From JBCBDX01 sp038529265 (lineage in GTDB: Bacteria > Pseudomonadota > Alphaproteobacteria > Rhizobiales > Rhizobiaceae), in assembly GCA_038529265.1 (NCBI GenBank), contig JBCBDX010000004.1:186001-250000 (forward strand): a stretch of DNA of 64,000 nt, written 5' to 3'. Numbering within the stretch: position 1 is the stretch's first letter; every line of letters begins with the position of its first letter. The notes under the pieces were generated by a model. That model saw only the letters and a program-made list of their open reading frames with translations, did no database searches and was not told the DNA's origin. Below are positions 52,945 through 61,885 of the stretch, piece after piece. Made by a program: the position numbers and the translations under genes.

Positions 52945-54666
52945 TTAACGCGCCTGCCGTCTAAGGAAGGCGGGAATCTCCATCTGATCTTCCTCTAGGT
53001 CAGGAGAGTGAGGAGTCATGCGGCCCTGCGGGTCCAATTGGCCCTGACGCGGCGCATAAAGGCTTGCCTCTTGTGACAACTCGCGGCGCGGTTGTGGCGC
53101 CGCCGCTGGTTGTGCCACGCCGGCAGCACTTGCCGGCTGTTCGCCTTCGGCTTTGCTGAAGCCAGTTGCGAGACGCTTGAGCAAGCCGAGCGGGCCACGC
53201 TCATCTTCTTGCGGCATTGCAGAAGCCGGTGCGCGATCCTGAGCGGCAACCTCTGCCTGTACCATCGGTGGAAAATCCTCAACGCGCGGCATGCGCGGCT
53301 GCGCGGCTTGGGTTTTTACCGGCGCAGCGGGGGCAGCTTGCGTTGCTGGCCGCGCTCGCATTGTCTGATCGGGTGCCGCAAAAAGAGTGCTGGCAGGCTG
53401 GAAGTCACCGTCTTGTTGCTTTGGCATTGGCGCAGCAGGTGCCTTCGCTTGCCCGTAAGCTTCCATGTCGCGACGCGTCTCTTCAAAAACTGCTTCGGTG
53501 CGAGGAGCGACCTGCGTGGCTGGTGCAGCGACAGTCTTTTGCGCCTGCGGTTGCGCAGGTGTCTGAACCGGAGCCGCAGGAGCGTGCGCTGCCACTGGTG
53601 CCGCGACAGGTTGCACTTGCGGTTTGGAAGCAACGCCGGTCACAGCACGGGGAATCGTTGCATTGATCGTCTGATCGGATTTGGCGGCTGCACCAGCAGC
53701 AGCGCGCTCAATACCCGTTGCAACAACGGAGACACGGATCAACCCTTCAAGGGACTCATCAAATGTTGCGCCAAGGATGATGTTGGCATCCTGGTCAACT
53801 TCTTCACGAATTCGCGTCGCAGCTTCATCAACCTCAAACAAGGTCATGTCACGACCACCGGTAATGGAAATGAGCAAGCCTTTGGCACCCTTCATCGATG
53901 TCTCATCCAGAAGCGGGTTGGCAATCGCCGCCTCGGCGGCAGTGATAGCCCGTCCTTCACCTGAAGCTTCACCCGTGCCCATCATGGCTTTGCCCATATC
54001 GCGCATGACAGAGCGAACATCGGCAAAGTCGAGGTTGATAAGACCTTCCTTGACCATAAGGTCGGTTATGCAGGCAACGCCGGAATAAAGAACCTGGTCG
54101 GCCATGCCAAAGGCATCGGCAAATGTCGTCTTGTCATTGGCGATGCGGAAAAGGTTCTGGTTCGGGATCACGATCAGCGTGTCTACGTTCGCCTGAAGCT
54201 CTTCAATGCCCTGATCGGCAGTGCGCATGCGGCGCTGCCCTTCGAAGTGGAATGGCTTGGTAACAACGCCGACGGTCAAGATACCGCGCTCACGGGCCGC
54301 GCGAGCGACAACAGGTGCAGCACCTGTGCCAGTGCCACCACCCATACCGGCGGTCACAAAGCACATATGCGTGCCGTTCAAATGATCGTTGATCTCATCG
54401 ATACACTCTTCGGCAGCGGCGCACCCAACTTCCGGCATGGAACCAGCGCCAAGCCCTTCAGTTGTACCAATACCCATTTGAATAACGCGCTCTGCCTTAT
54501 TCATCGTCAGCGCTTGAGCGTCTGTGTTGGCGACAACAAACTCAACGCCGTCAAGGCCGCCAGAAATCATGTTGTTGACAGCATTGCCGCCGCCGCCACC
54601 CACACCGAATACGGTGATGCGTGGTTTCAACTCGGTAATGTCCGGTTTTTTCAAGTTGATGGTCAT
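52945..54666 (-). CDS. ftsZ: cell division protein FtsZ
   Basis: Tubulin-like GTPase of 573 aa that forms the division ring. The N-terminal core (1-320) has ITVFGVGGGGGNAVNNMI and the GTP-binding signature FVTAGMGGGTGTGAAPV, then NFADVRSVM-like T7 loop residues (LDFADVRSVMRDMGKAMMG). A long Pro/Ala/Gln-rich linker (about 330-555) leads to the C-terminal conserved peptide DLEEDQMEIPAFLRRQ, which binds FtsA. The linker is long, as usual in Rhizobiaceae-type FtsZ. ATG 54666 has AGGGG 8 nt upstream, and the frame above it overlaps ftsA. Confidence 0.97.
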   Translation of the reverse strand: MTINLKKPDITELKPRITVFGVGGGGGNAVNNMISGGLDGVEFVVANTDAQALTMNKAERVIQMGIGTTEGLGAGSMPEVGCAAAEECIDEINDHLNGTHMCFVTAGMGGGTGTGAAPVVARAARERGILTVGVVTKPFHFEGQRRMRTADQGIEELQANVDTLIVIPNQNLFRIANDKTTFADAFGMADQVLYSGVACITDLMVKEGLINLDFADVRSVMRDMGKAMMGTGEASGEGRAITAAEAAIANPLLDETSMKGAKGLLISITGGRDMTLFEVDEAATRIREEVDQDANIILGATFDESLEGLIRVSVVATGIERAAAGAAAKSDQTINATIPRAVTGVASKPQVQPVAAPVAAHAPAAPVQTPAQPQAQKTVAAPATQVAPRTEAVFEETRRDMEAYGQAKAPAAPMPKQQDGDFQPASTLFAAPDQTMRARPATQAAPAAPVKTQAAQPRMPRVEDFPPMVQAEVAAQDRAPASAMPQEDERGPLGLLKRLATGFSKAEGEQPASAAGVAQPAAAPQPRRELSQEASLYAPRQGQLDPQGRMTPHSPDLEEDQMEIPAFLRRQAR

Positions 54667-54767
54667 TTTCTTTTCCCCTTGTGCCACCGGCTGACTTTCC
54701 GGGCTGTTCGTTGCCATTGGTGTTTGGTTGTTGCCTGTTACTTCAGCGCCGGGCTCATCCTGCGCGC

Positions 54768-56075
54768 CTAAAAGCTCTGTTTGATCCATTGCGTCACGCG
54801 CCCGATCGGGCCCTCTGTTCCATTTGCCAAAATTCCCGACGCGTGCCGGTAGCTGTTGATTGATTGATCGCTATCGTTGGTCTGCGGATACACCAGCAAA
54901 CCGACAGCGGCTGAAAAGGCAGGACCTTTTGTAGAAGTTGGTAGGCCTTTCACGCCAAGCGGACGACCAATGCGCACATTGCGACCAAGCACTCGGCGGG
55001 CCAGATCACCAAGGCCCGTCATTTGGGATGCGCCGCCTGTTAGCACGACACGCTTACCGACGGTCGATGAGTGCCCCGACGCATTGATGCGATCACGCAG
55101 CATCTCCAGTGTCTCTTCAACGCGGGCAGCGATAATGCGATTGACCAGTGAACGCGAAACATGTTGCCCGCCAGCATCATCACCATGGCCGATGGCCGCT
55201 AATTGGATCATGTCGGTTTCATCAACACTCGATGCGATCACCGAACCATGCATTGTCTTCAAACGTTCGGCTTCATCGATGCCGCAAGAAAGGCCGCGCG
55301 CAAGGTCAAGCGTTACGTGGTGACCGCCAATGGGCATGTAGTCGGCGTGGACAAAGCGCCCTTCATTGAAAACGGCAAGCGAGGTGGTCCCAGCGCCCAT
55401 GTCCACTACCGCGCAGCCAAGCTCCAACTCATCATTGACGAGCGTTGCAAGGCCGCTTGCATAAGGCGTGGACACGATCGTCTCTACGCTCAAATGCGCG
55501 CGGTTGATCGCAAGTTCGATGTTGCGCACGGGCGCAGCATCCACTGTGAGCTGGTGCATGTTCAGCGTTAGCGCTTCTCCAACCATGCCGCGTGGATCGG
55601 TAATGCCGCGCACACCATCCAGCGCATGGTCAACCGGCAGGAGATGGATCGTGTGGCGATCAGCGCGCTGGCCTTGGGCGACAGCTTCACGCATGACCCG
55701 CTCAACATCGCGCTTTTCAATAGGTTCGGCATCAAGGCTGATGGTTGCGGCACACTCAACGCTTTGCGGGCGTCCGGCAGAAATGTTGATGATCATCGAA
55801 TCAACGGTAAGGCCTGCCATGCGCTCAGCATTTTCAACCGCCAAGCGAATGGATCGCTCAGCGGCGTCAAGATCTATCAGCATGCCCGACTTGATGCCCA
55901 TGGATCGCGTGTGACCAAGGCCAATGACTTCCGGCTGATGGGTACGACCATTGAGATAACGACCTGGCTCGCCCGGCATCATCCTGGCAATGATACAAAC
56001 AGTTTTGGCTGATCCGATATCAAGGATCGTCAAAACGGGAGATTTACGTGACGTATCAGCGGCGCGTTTGGCCAT
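54768..56075 (-). CDS. ftsA: cell division protein FtsA
   Basis: Actin-like protein of 435 aa that tethers FtsZ to the membrane. The phosphate-1 motif is LTILDIGSAKTVCIIAR; the SHS2 domain and the nucleotide-binding segments (CAVVDMGAGTTSLAVF and VVLTGGASQMTGLGDLARRV) are intact. The C-terminal amphipathic helix reads IGRVTQWIKQSF. Its ATG overlaps the ftsQ stop in TGATG. About 100 nt separate its stop from the ftsZ start. Confidence 0.96.
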   Translation of the reverse strand: MAKRAADTSRKSPVLTILDIGSAKTVCIIARMMPGEPGRYLNGRTHQPEVIGLGHTRSMGIKSGMLIDLDAAERSIRLAVENAERMAGLTVDSMIINISAGRPQSVECAATISLDAEPIEKRDVERVMREAVAQGQRADRHTIHLLPVDHALDGVRGITDPRGMVGEALTLNMHQLTVDAAPVRNIELAINRAHLSVETIVSTPYASGLATLVNDELELGCAVVDMGAGTTSLAVFNEGRFVHADYMPIGGHHVTLDLARGLSCGIDEAERLKTMHGSVIASSVDETDMIQLAAIGHGDDAGGQHVSRSLVNRIIAARVEETLEMLRDRINASGHSSTVGKRVVLTGGASQMTGLGDLARRVLGRNVRIGRPLGVKGLPTSTKGPAFSAAVGLLVYPQTNDSDQSINSYRHASGILANGTEGPIGRVTQWIKQSF

Positions 56076-57007
56076 CAGATATTGCCCCGTTTTTTAAGAA
56101 GCTCTGCCTGTTTGGTGCGCTCCTCAACAAATGTCGCTCGTTCAGCAGCAGCATTCTCTGTCAGGCTGAAAACTGTGCGATCAGCAAGACGTAAATCTAT
56201 GGCCGCCAGATCGCGCGCCAAAACACCATGTGTGATATCCAGCATCTCAAGCCGGGCGATGGCATCTGGCACACTGTTTTCCGGCAGACGTACGGTCATG
56301 CCATTGCGCAAACGCAAATCCCACCGGCGATCCCCAACCCGGATGGCGGCATGGACCTGACCGGCAAGCCAAGGTGTCTCTTTAAGCATGGCAAAAAACG
56401 ACGCCGCATGATCCGCAGCACCCGTGCCGACAACCAAAGGAAGTGCCGCAATGCTGGGTTCGGCAGCGAACGGACCAATCGACGATCCATCGCGCTCAAC
56501 AACAGTGACGGCATCGCCCATCTGCCAAAGTGCAAAAGGAGAGCGCTCTTTAACGCTGACGGCAAGAGTCCCGGGATAAACCTTCTTTAGTTCCGCTTCT
56601 TCCACCCAGGGAAGACCTTCAATCGCTTCGCGGGCCGCAACAGCGTTCATCGTCAGCAAAGACCGACTTCCGTCGATCTCCAGCGCGCGGTACACATCTT
56701 CGATACGCGTATGCGTGTTTCCGGAAACCTCAACTTGTGAAACGCCAAGTCCGGCGGCAATCGCAACGCGCTCTGCGCCCAATGATAGCTGTCCCCCAAT
56801 AGCGGCACCGTAAAGTCCACAGAAACCGATAAACCCGCCGAGAAGCGCAGCTTCCACATATCTCGGTATTTTAAGATCGCCATTGATGACGCGTTCTGAG
56901 ATACGAGCCGGTTTGCGCAGCCATCTGGGAAGAATGCGAGCTTGGGTTGCCGCAACGCTGACATGCGCGCGGCCAAGGCCAAACCATCTTCCCGTTAACG
57001 CATACAA
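56075..57007 (-). CDS. ftsQ: cell division protein FtsQ
   Basis: Bitopic divisome protein of about 310 aa linking early and late division proteins. A cytoplasmic basic segment precedes one TM helix (AALLGGFIGFCGLYGAAIGG). The POTRA domain starts at GVSQVEVSGNTHTRIEDVYR, and the FtsQ beta domain follows (VYPGTLAVSVKERSPFALWQ). The only well-placed start is TTG 57007, with GGAGGA 6 nt upstream; it overlaps the end of ddl by 13 nt. No ATG is available in the N-terminal region, so the TTG start is well supported. Confidence 0.93.
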   Translation of the reverse strand: MYALTGRWFGLGRAHVSVAATQARILPRWLRKPARISERVINGDLKIPRYVEAALLGGFIGFCGLYGAAIGGQLSLGAERVAIAAGLGVSQVEVSGNTHTRIEDVYRALEIDGSRSLLTMNAVAAREAIEGLPWVEEAELKKVYPGTLAVSVKERSPFALWQMGDAVTVVERDGSSIGPFAAEPSIAALPLVVGTGAADHAASFFAMLKETPWLAGQVHAAIRVGDRRWDLRLRNGMTVRLPENSVPDAIARLEMLDITHGVLARDLAAIDLRLADRTVFSLTENAAAERATFVEERTKQAELLKKRGNI

Positions 57008-57930
57008 GTGGCGTCCTCCACCATCCATTGAACCAACTCGGCGAAACTGTGGCCTGCTTCCTGTGCCAGTTCCGGTACGAGCGACGTCTCTGTCATCCCT
57101 GGCTGGGTATTGATTTCCAGCCAAATCAATTCGCCATCTGGAGAAAATCGATCGTCGTAGCGAAAATCCGAACGCGTCACGCCACGACACCCAAACGCCT
57201 GATGAGCTTTAAGGGCCAGTGTCGTTATCTTTTGGTAAATATTTGGTGAAATTTCTGCCGGGCACACATGTTTTGAACCGCCCTCTTTGTATTTGGAATC
57301 ATAGTCATAGAACTGTTGACCCTGGGGAATTATCTCCGTCACACCCAATGCAACATCGCCCATAATGGCACAGGTCAGTTCCCGCCCGTGGATGTACCTT
57401 TCTACCATCACGCGGTCGCCATAGGCCCATTCATCGGACTTGATGATCTGCGGCGGGTGGTGCTGATCGCCTTGGACGATGACCACACCAAAGCTGGAGC
57501 CTTCCGCGACAGGCTTGACCACATAGGGTGGTTGCATCGGATGGGTTGAAGCAAAGTCCATCCGGTCCATGACCTTGGATTCCGCAACCGGAATACCGTA
57601 GCTACGCGCCAGTCTTTTGGACAATTCCTTATCCATTGCAACGGATGTCGCGAGCACGCCAGAATGGGTGTAGGGGATTTGTAAAAACTCAAGCACGCCT
57701 TGAATTTTGCCGTCTTCACCAAATGGGCCGTGTAATGCGTTGAACGCCACATCAGGTCTGACTGCCTGAAGCTGGGTGGAAACATCGCGCGTAACATCGA
57801 TACGACTGACCTTGTGGCCAAGCTGTTCAAGCGCGCCGGCACATGCCTCACCGGACGCTAAACTGACCGGGCGTTCCGATGAGAAACCGCCCATCAAGAC
57901 CGCAACGTGCTTGGCTTCAAAAGAGCCCAT
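56995..57930 (-). CDS. ddl: D-alanine--D-alanine ligase
   Basis: ATP-grasp enzyme of 311 aa (DdlB type) that makes the D-Ala-D-Ala dipeptide of peptidoglycan. The N-terminus is VAVLMGGFSSERPVSLASGE; the binding regions include FNALHGPFGEDGKIQGVLE, KPVAEGSSFGVV and the C-terminal WLEINTQPGMTETSLVPELA. ATG 57930 has a GGGGGA site upstream, unlike ATG 57945. It heads the ddl-ftsQ-ftsA-ftsZ group and is separated from murB by about 4 kb of unrelated genes. Confidence 0.96.
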   Translation of the reverse strand: MGSFEAKHVAVLMGGFSSERPVSLASGEACAGALEQLGHKVSRIDVTRDVSTQLQAVRPDVAFNALHGPFGEDGKIQGVLEFLQIPYTHSGVLATSVAMDKELSKRLARSYGIPVAESKVMDRMDFASTHPMQPPYVVKPVAEGSSFGVVIVQGDQHHPPQIIKSDEWAYGDRVMVERYIHGRELTCAIMGDVALGVTEIIPQGQQFYDYDSKYKEGGSKHVCPAEISPNIYQKITTLALKAHQAFGCRGVTRSDFRYDDRFSPDGELIWLEINTQPGMTETSLVPELAQEAGHSFAELVQWMVEDATCMR

Positions 57931-58179
57931 ATCAATTTCCCCCATGCCGATGTTCGCCGCATCAGCTTGTAAACGCGAAAACTCGTACGCTGTTTGAAAA
58001 CAAAGAGGGCGCTACCGATGAAGCCCTCGAATCACTGCCAGTGAATCAGACGGACACCGCACTGGCAAGAACCCCGACACCCGTCAAAGTTGTTAACGCG
58101 TTGTACCAAATTGTGCTCAACAATTAACGTGGCGCTAATTCGGATTTGGTAGGTCTCGCGAAAAAGAAAGAGAACGGTT

Positions 58180-58656
58180 TTGGCGGGCACTACTAAATTT
58201 AAGGCGATGGCTATTTCGTTAGCCCTGTCCTGCTGGCCCTTCAATGCCGCGCAGGCCGAAGACATACCATTCACTGCGACGGTTACCAGTACCTGCACGA
58301 TCGTGATCCAGCGAGACGGCCGCCTGACGCTCACCAACGGCGATACAATTTTGCGCTCCAACACCGGCGGCGGCAATGCGCGCGTCAATGTTTTCACCAA
58401 CGTGAGCGGCTTTGAGGTCACTGTTGATAACCCAACCGGTTTTGATCTGGAGCCTGCGGCGGATGTCGCTTCTCCCGAAACGTTCGAAACAACGATGCGG
58501 GGGCGGCGCGACACTGTGTTTGGTTGGACATCGGGTCCAGAGACACTCAACCAAGGTCAGACGCGGCTGCGCATACGCATGATCATCCGCAAGTCTGGTG
58601 GCGCAACCTTCGCGGGCGGTGATTATCGGGCCATTGCCCCGTTACGTTGCGAATAA
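58180..58656 (+). CDS. secreted protein of unknown function
   Basis: Predicted exported protein of 158 aa. A signal peptide (MAISLALSCWPFNAAQA) is followed by a beta-rich chain starting DIPFTATVTSTCTIVIQRDG, with Cys near both ends (about residues 39 and 157) that could pair. The look is that of small pilus/coat-like beta proteins, but I cannot assign a family. The start is TTG 58180; ATG 58207 is an alternative. It is divergent from ddl and overlaps the convergent MATE gene by 15 nt. Confidence 0.65.
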   Translation: MAGTTKFKAMAISLALSCWPFNAAQAEDIPFTATVTSTCTIVIQRDGRLTLTNGDTILRSNTGGGNARVNVFTNVSGFEVTVDNPTGFDLEPAADVASPETFETTMRGRRDTVFGWTSGPETLNQGQTRLRIRMIIRKSGGATFAGGDYRAIAPLRCE

Positions 58657-60042
58657 GCTCTCATCACGTGTCAGGCGCATAAATCGCCAATTGAGAAATA
58701 TTGCCGCGACACCAAGCCCAACAGCCAAGCCGGTCCAGACACCAAAGCCGCCAAAATCCAAGGTGAACGCTAAAATGTAAGCCGAGCCCAAGCCAATGGG
58801 CCAATAGGCACACATGGCAATCAGCATGGGGATTTTTGTGTCCTGAATGCCGCGAAGACTGGCTGCGCCAATTGCTTGCGCCGTATCGGTCAGTTGAAAA
58901 CAGGCAGCAAGAAACAAAAGCGGCGTTGCAAAAGCCAGCACTTCAAGCGCATCGGCATTCGCTTCATCCAGGAACAGGGAAATCAAGAACTCTGGAACAA
59001 GCAGGAACGCAGCTGCGGCAATGCTGGCGAAGGTCAGGCATAGTATCAAAACAGTATAGGCGGACCTCACCATATTGGCCGGTTCAGCACGCCCGTAAAA
59101 AGTCCCCACGCGCGCTGTTGCAACTTGCGCCATACCCATTGGAACCATGAAGGCGAGAGAGGCAATTTGCAGGACAATACCGTGCGCAGCGAGCGCCACA
59201 ACGCCAAGCCAACCCATAAAGATGGACGAGAAAATGAACATGCCGGTTTCGGCGGTAATCATGGCACCTATCGGAAGTCCAAGTTTGAACACGCGGGATA
59301 ACGCTTCCCAATCCGGACGCCAAAACCGAACAAAGATCTCGTATTTGCGCGCCCGCGGTTCAAACACGCAGTAAAGGCAGATTGCACCGAAGATAACGAT
59401 ATTGGTACCAAGCGTCGCAATCGCAGCGCCGCGAATTCCCAGTTCGGGCATACCCAAATTGCCGAATATAAAGAGCCAATTCAGGCCGATGTTCACAAAT
59501 ACTCCGACAAGCGTGATCCAGAATACAAAAATGGTGCGCTCGATGGCAGTCAGAAATCCACGCAGCGCCCACCAGAGCAAAACCGTAACCATTGCCCATT
59601 GAGAGATGCGCATATACTGGCCGCCAAGCTCAGCGACCACCGGTTCCTGTCCGAGCGCCAGAAAAATGGCCTCCGAGTACCAAAGGATAGGCATGACAAG
59701 AGCCACGTAGGCCGCACACACCCAAAGCCCCATGCGCACTGACCTGCGCACCTGCCGGATATCACGCCTGCCCTCGGCTTCAGCGGCCATAGGGACAACG
59801 GCGTAGGCAAAGCCTGCACCAAACATCATCACCGTGAACCAAAACTGCGTTGAAAGCGCGCCAGCAGCCAGCTCTTCAATGCCATACCAGCCCAGCATCA
59901 CCGTGTCGGTGGTGTTCATCAGCATGCCGCCAAGTTGAGACCCAACCAGCGGTACACCGAGCATCAGCGCAGACTTGGCATGGGCAAACCACGGCAAAGC
60001 GCTCTTAGCTGGAGCTGAAGGGGCAAATGATGCTGAAGACAT
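58642..60042 (-). CDS. MATE family efflux transporter
   Basis: Multidrug and toxin extrusion transporter of 466 aa with 12 TM helices in two bundles. Recognisable parts are GVPLVGSQLGGMLMNTTDTV in the first bundle and its symmetric counterpart GLPIGAMITAETGMFIFSSI in the second. ATG 60042 (MSSASFAPSA) has GGAG 5 nt upstream; ATG 60069 would add nine residues. It lies on the same strand as the dcw genes between dddP and ddl, so read-through into ddl is possible, but the 0.7-kb gap with a plus-strand gene makes this uncertain. The substrate is unknown. Confidence 0.9.
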   Translation of the reverse strand: MSSASFAPSAPAKSALPWFAHAKSALMLGVPLVGSQLGGMLMNTTDTVMLGWYGIEELAAGALSTQFWFTVMMFGAGFAYAVVPMAAEAEGRRDIRQVRRSVRMGLWVCAAYVALVMPILWYSEAIFLALGQEPVVAELGGQYMRISQWAMVTVLLWWALRGFLTAIERTIFVFWITLVGVFVNIGLNWLFIFGNLGMPELGIRGAAIATLGTNIVIFGAICLYCVFEPRARKYEIFVRFWRPDWEALSRVFKLGLPIGAMITAETGMFIFSSIFMGWLGVVALAAHGIVLQIASLAFMVPMGMAQVATARVGTFYGRAEPANMVRSAYTVLILCLTFASIAAAAFLLVPEFLISLFLDEANADALEVLAFATPLLFLAACFQLTDTAQAIGAASLRGIQDTKIPMLIAMCAYWPIGLGSAYILAFTLDFGGFGVWTGLAVGLGVAAIFLNWRFMRLTRDESLFAT

Positions 60043-60192
60043 CAGCGCTCCATCTGCCCATTTTTCCATCACGTCAACTCAAGACCGTAAACCATGCTCA
60101 AAAAATCAGCCTCTTGCGACTGGTTCGCATCTAGACATTTAGCCGGTGAACTATTATATGATGGGCAAGCAGATTGACAAAGGAAGACCAAC

Positions 60193-60351
60193 ATGTTGAA
60201 TTATATGACTATTTGGTCCGGATGGATCGCTCCAGCGATCACAAAAGACCGTGAGAATCAGACTTTTACCAAGTCAGAGTTTGCAACGTTTGAACGGATG
60301 GTGCTTAAAGCAGAGAAAGGCGTGACTGCGCCGCCTCCGTCCACGCACTAA
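60193..60351 (+). CDS. small protein (52 aa) with its own terminator
   Basis: A 52-codon frame starts MLNYMTIWSGWIAPAITKDR and ends GVTAPPPSTH. ATG 60193 is preceded by AAGGA with a spacer of about 9 nt, and a strong terminator follows 21 nt after the stop. The ribosome-binding site and terminator together make a real short gene likely. The family is not recognised. It is divergent from the MATE gene and convergent with dddP. Confidence 0.6.
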   Translation: MLNYMTIWSGWIAPAITKDRENQTFTKSEFATFERMVLKAEKGVTAPPPSTH

Positions 60352-60372
60352 GCGCCGAAAAACGTATCTAGG

Positions 60373-60402
60373 CCGCCGGTGTTATGCATCGGCGGTTTTT
60401 TT
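60373..60402 (+). terminator. rho-independent terminator
   Basis: A 9-bp stem with one G-U pair (CCGCCGGTG at 60373-60381, loop TTATG, CATCGGCGG at 60387-60395) is followed by seven T residues. It ends the short gene at 60193-60351. Confidence 0.8.
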
Positions 60403-60459
60403 GTTTTCAGAAATACGTGTTTGGCTAGATTGGTGCTGCGACGTTGATGCGCCGAGCAA

Positions 60460-61803
60460 TCAGGGCAGCAGTTTGGGATCAAATGGGTGCTTTGTCAGGT
60501 TCTCAAACCCATCTTCGGTGATGAGCACTTGATCTTCCAACTTCACCCCATCGCGCCCACCAACCTTGCCTGCATAGCACTCGACACAAAGCATCATACC
60601 CGGCTCCAAAGGATAATCCATCGCGCCCTCGCGAAAATCCTCCGGATAAGTCACGCATGGAAACTCATCACAAAGCCCAACGCCGTGGAAACAACATGAA
60701 TAGCGCTGATGACGATAGGCTTCCGGTAACGGCTTGGCCAAATGTGTCAGCTCCGAAAAGAGCACGCCGGGCTTTAATAACTCCATGTTGGTCATGATGT
60801 GGTCATAGGCGACTTCAAACACTTCGCGCTGCTCAGCCGTTGGCTCTCCGTCGCCCACATGGACGGTCCGGCTCAAATCCGCACACATGCCATATGGGCC
60901 GATAAGATCAGTGTCATAGGCCAGCAAATCACCGTCTTGCAGCTTTCGCGGCCCCGCCTCTTGGAACCATGGGTTGGTGCGCGGGCCGGAAGCCAGAATG
61001 CGAGTCTCAATCCACTCACCCCCACGCGCGATATTCTCCTTGTGGAGGATGGCCCACAATTCCGTTTCGGCAATACCCGGAACCGCTTGTTTTTCCATTT
61101 CAGCCATCGCGATTTCGCAGGTAGCCATCGCGCAACGCATTGCGTTGATTTCATCGGGGCCTTTGATCAGCCGCACATGTTCCATCAACTCCTGACCGGA
61201 AACGACCTCAAGCCCGGCATTTTCCAGCGCTGCAGCGCCGTGCAACTCCATCTTGTCAACGGCGATGCGTTTGTCACCACCGCCATGTCTGGCCACAACA
61301 TCAGCAATTTCCGCAGCAAATTCGCGTGCCTTGTCCCACTGCGCATCACCGGCGGAGAAATAAAAGAGCGCTTTGCACTGCCGGACTTCTTTCACCAGTG
61401 GCAGATGCGCATTCAAGAACTCGCAATTATTGTAATCCCAGACGATCATGTGCCCGTCCGCGCCAACAAAACAGGCGCGTGCAGGATTGTGTAAAATCCA
61501 TACATGCATGTTGGATGAGTCGCTCGCATAGCGAAGGTTTAGCGGATCATAGAGCAACGCGCCGGCAAGACCACGTCGGTTGATTTCCGCAACAATCCGT
61601 GCGTGACGAAACACGCGCATACGCGGCACATCAGGTGGCGTCAGGCCAAGCGCATCCCACTCAGCAAACGCGACATCGGTAGGGCCAATTTCAACGCGAT
61701 CAGGGTCAAGCGGTGTGCCATCGGGTTTGAAAATCTGTGTGGCGCGCCGCCGTGCAGGATCGATCTTCCGATTGGATGATTGAAAACCCGGCCGAACATT
61801 CAT
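60460..61803 (-). CDS. dddP: dimethylsulfoniopropionate lyase, DddP family (M24 fold)
   Basis: Predicted enzyme of 447 aa with the M24 creatinase/aminopeptidase fold that cleaves DMSP to dimethyl sulfide and acrylate. From memory of Roseobacter-group DddP (about 446 aa), similarity runs end to end: RKIDPARRRAT, IEIGPTDVAFAEW, DPLNLRYASDSSNM, VDKMELHG, ARGGEWIETRILASGPRTNP. The six metal ligands of characterised DddP (D295, D297, D307, H371, E406, E421) and the catalytic D377 align as D297, D299, D309, H373, E408, E423 and D379, a constant offset of two. ATG 61803 has GGGAGG about 8 nt upstream. It lies 82 nt after murB on the same strand, inside the dcw cluster. An ordinary peptidase is less likely. 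Confidence 0.87.
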   Translation of the reverse strand: MNVRPGFQSSNRKIDPARRRATQIFKPDGTPLDPDRVEIGPTDVAFAEWDALGLTPPDVPRMRVFRHARIVAEINRRGLAGALLYDPLNLRYASDSSNMHVWILHNPARACFVGADGHMIVWDYNNCEFLNAHLPLVKEVRQCKALFYFSAGDAQWDKAREFAAEIADVVARHGGGDKRIAVDKMELHGAAALENAGLEVVSGQELMEHVRLIKGPDEINAMRCAMATCEIAMAEMEKQAVPGIAETELWAILHKENIARGGEWIETRILASGPRTNPWFQEAGPRKLQDGDLLAYDTDLIGPYGMCADLSRTVHVGDGEPTAEQREVFEVAYDHIMTNMELLKPGVLFSELTHLAKPLPEAYRHQRYSCCFHGVGLCDEFPCVTYPEDFREGAMDYPLEPGMMLCVECYAGKVGGRDGVKLEDQVLITEDGFENLTKHPFDPKLLP

Positions 61804-61885
61804 GACGCGCCTCCCGGTCACTGCAACCAGACAAGGCGTTAAGTCTCAAAATGTCGATTTCAGTTTGCGAACTGACAGGTCGGAT

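Noticed and set aside
53092..53964. 290-codon plus-strand frame
   Set aside because: It is antisense to the repetitive linker of ftsZ; the Arg/Cys/Leu-rich product is typical of a shadow.
57879..58127. Possible small plus-strand gene ending VKVVNALYQIVLNN
   Set aside because: The C-terminal part looks protein-like, but no ATG, GTG or TTG with a ribosome-binding site lies outside ddl; most of the frame is antisense to ddl or its leader.
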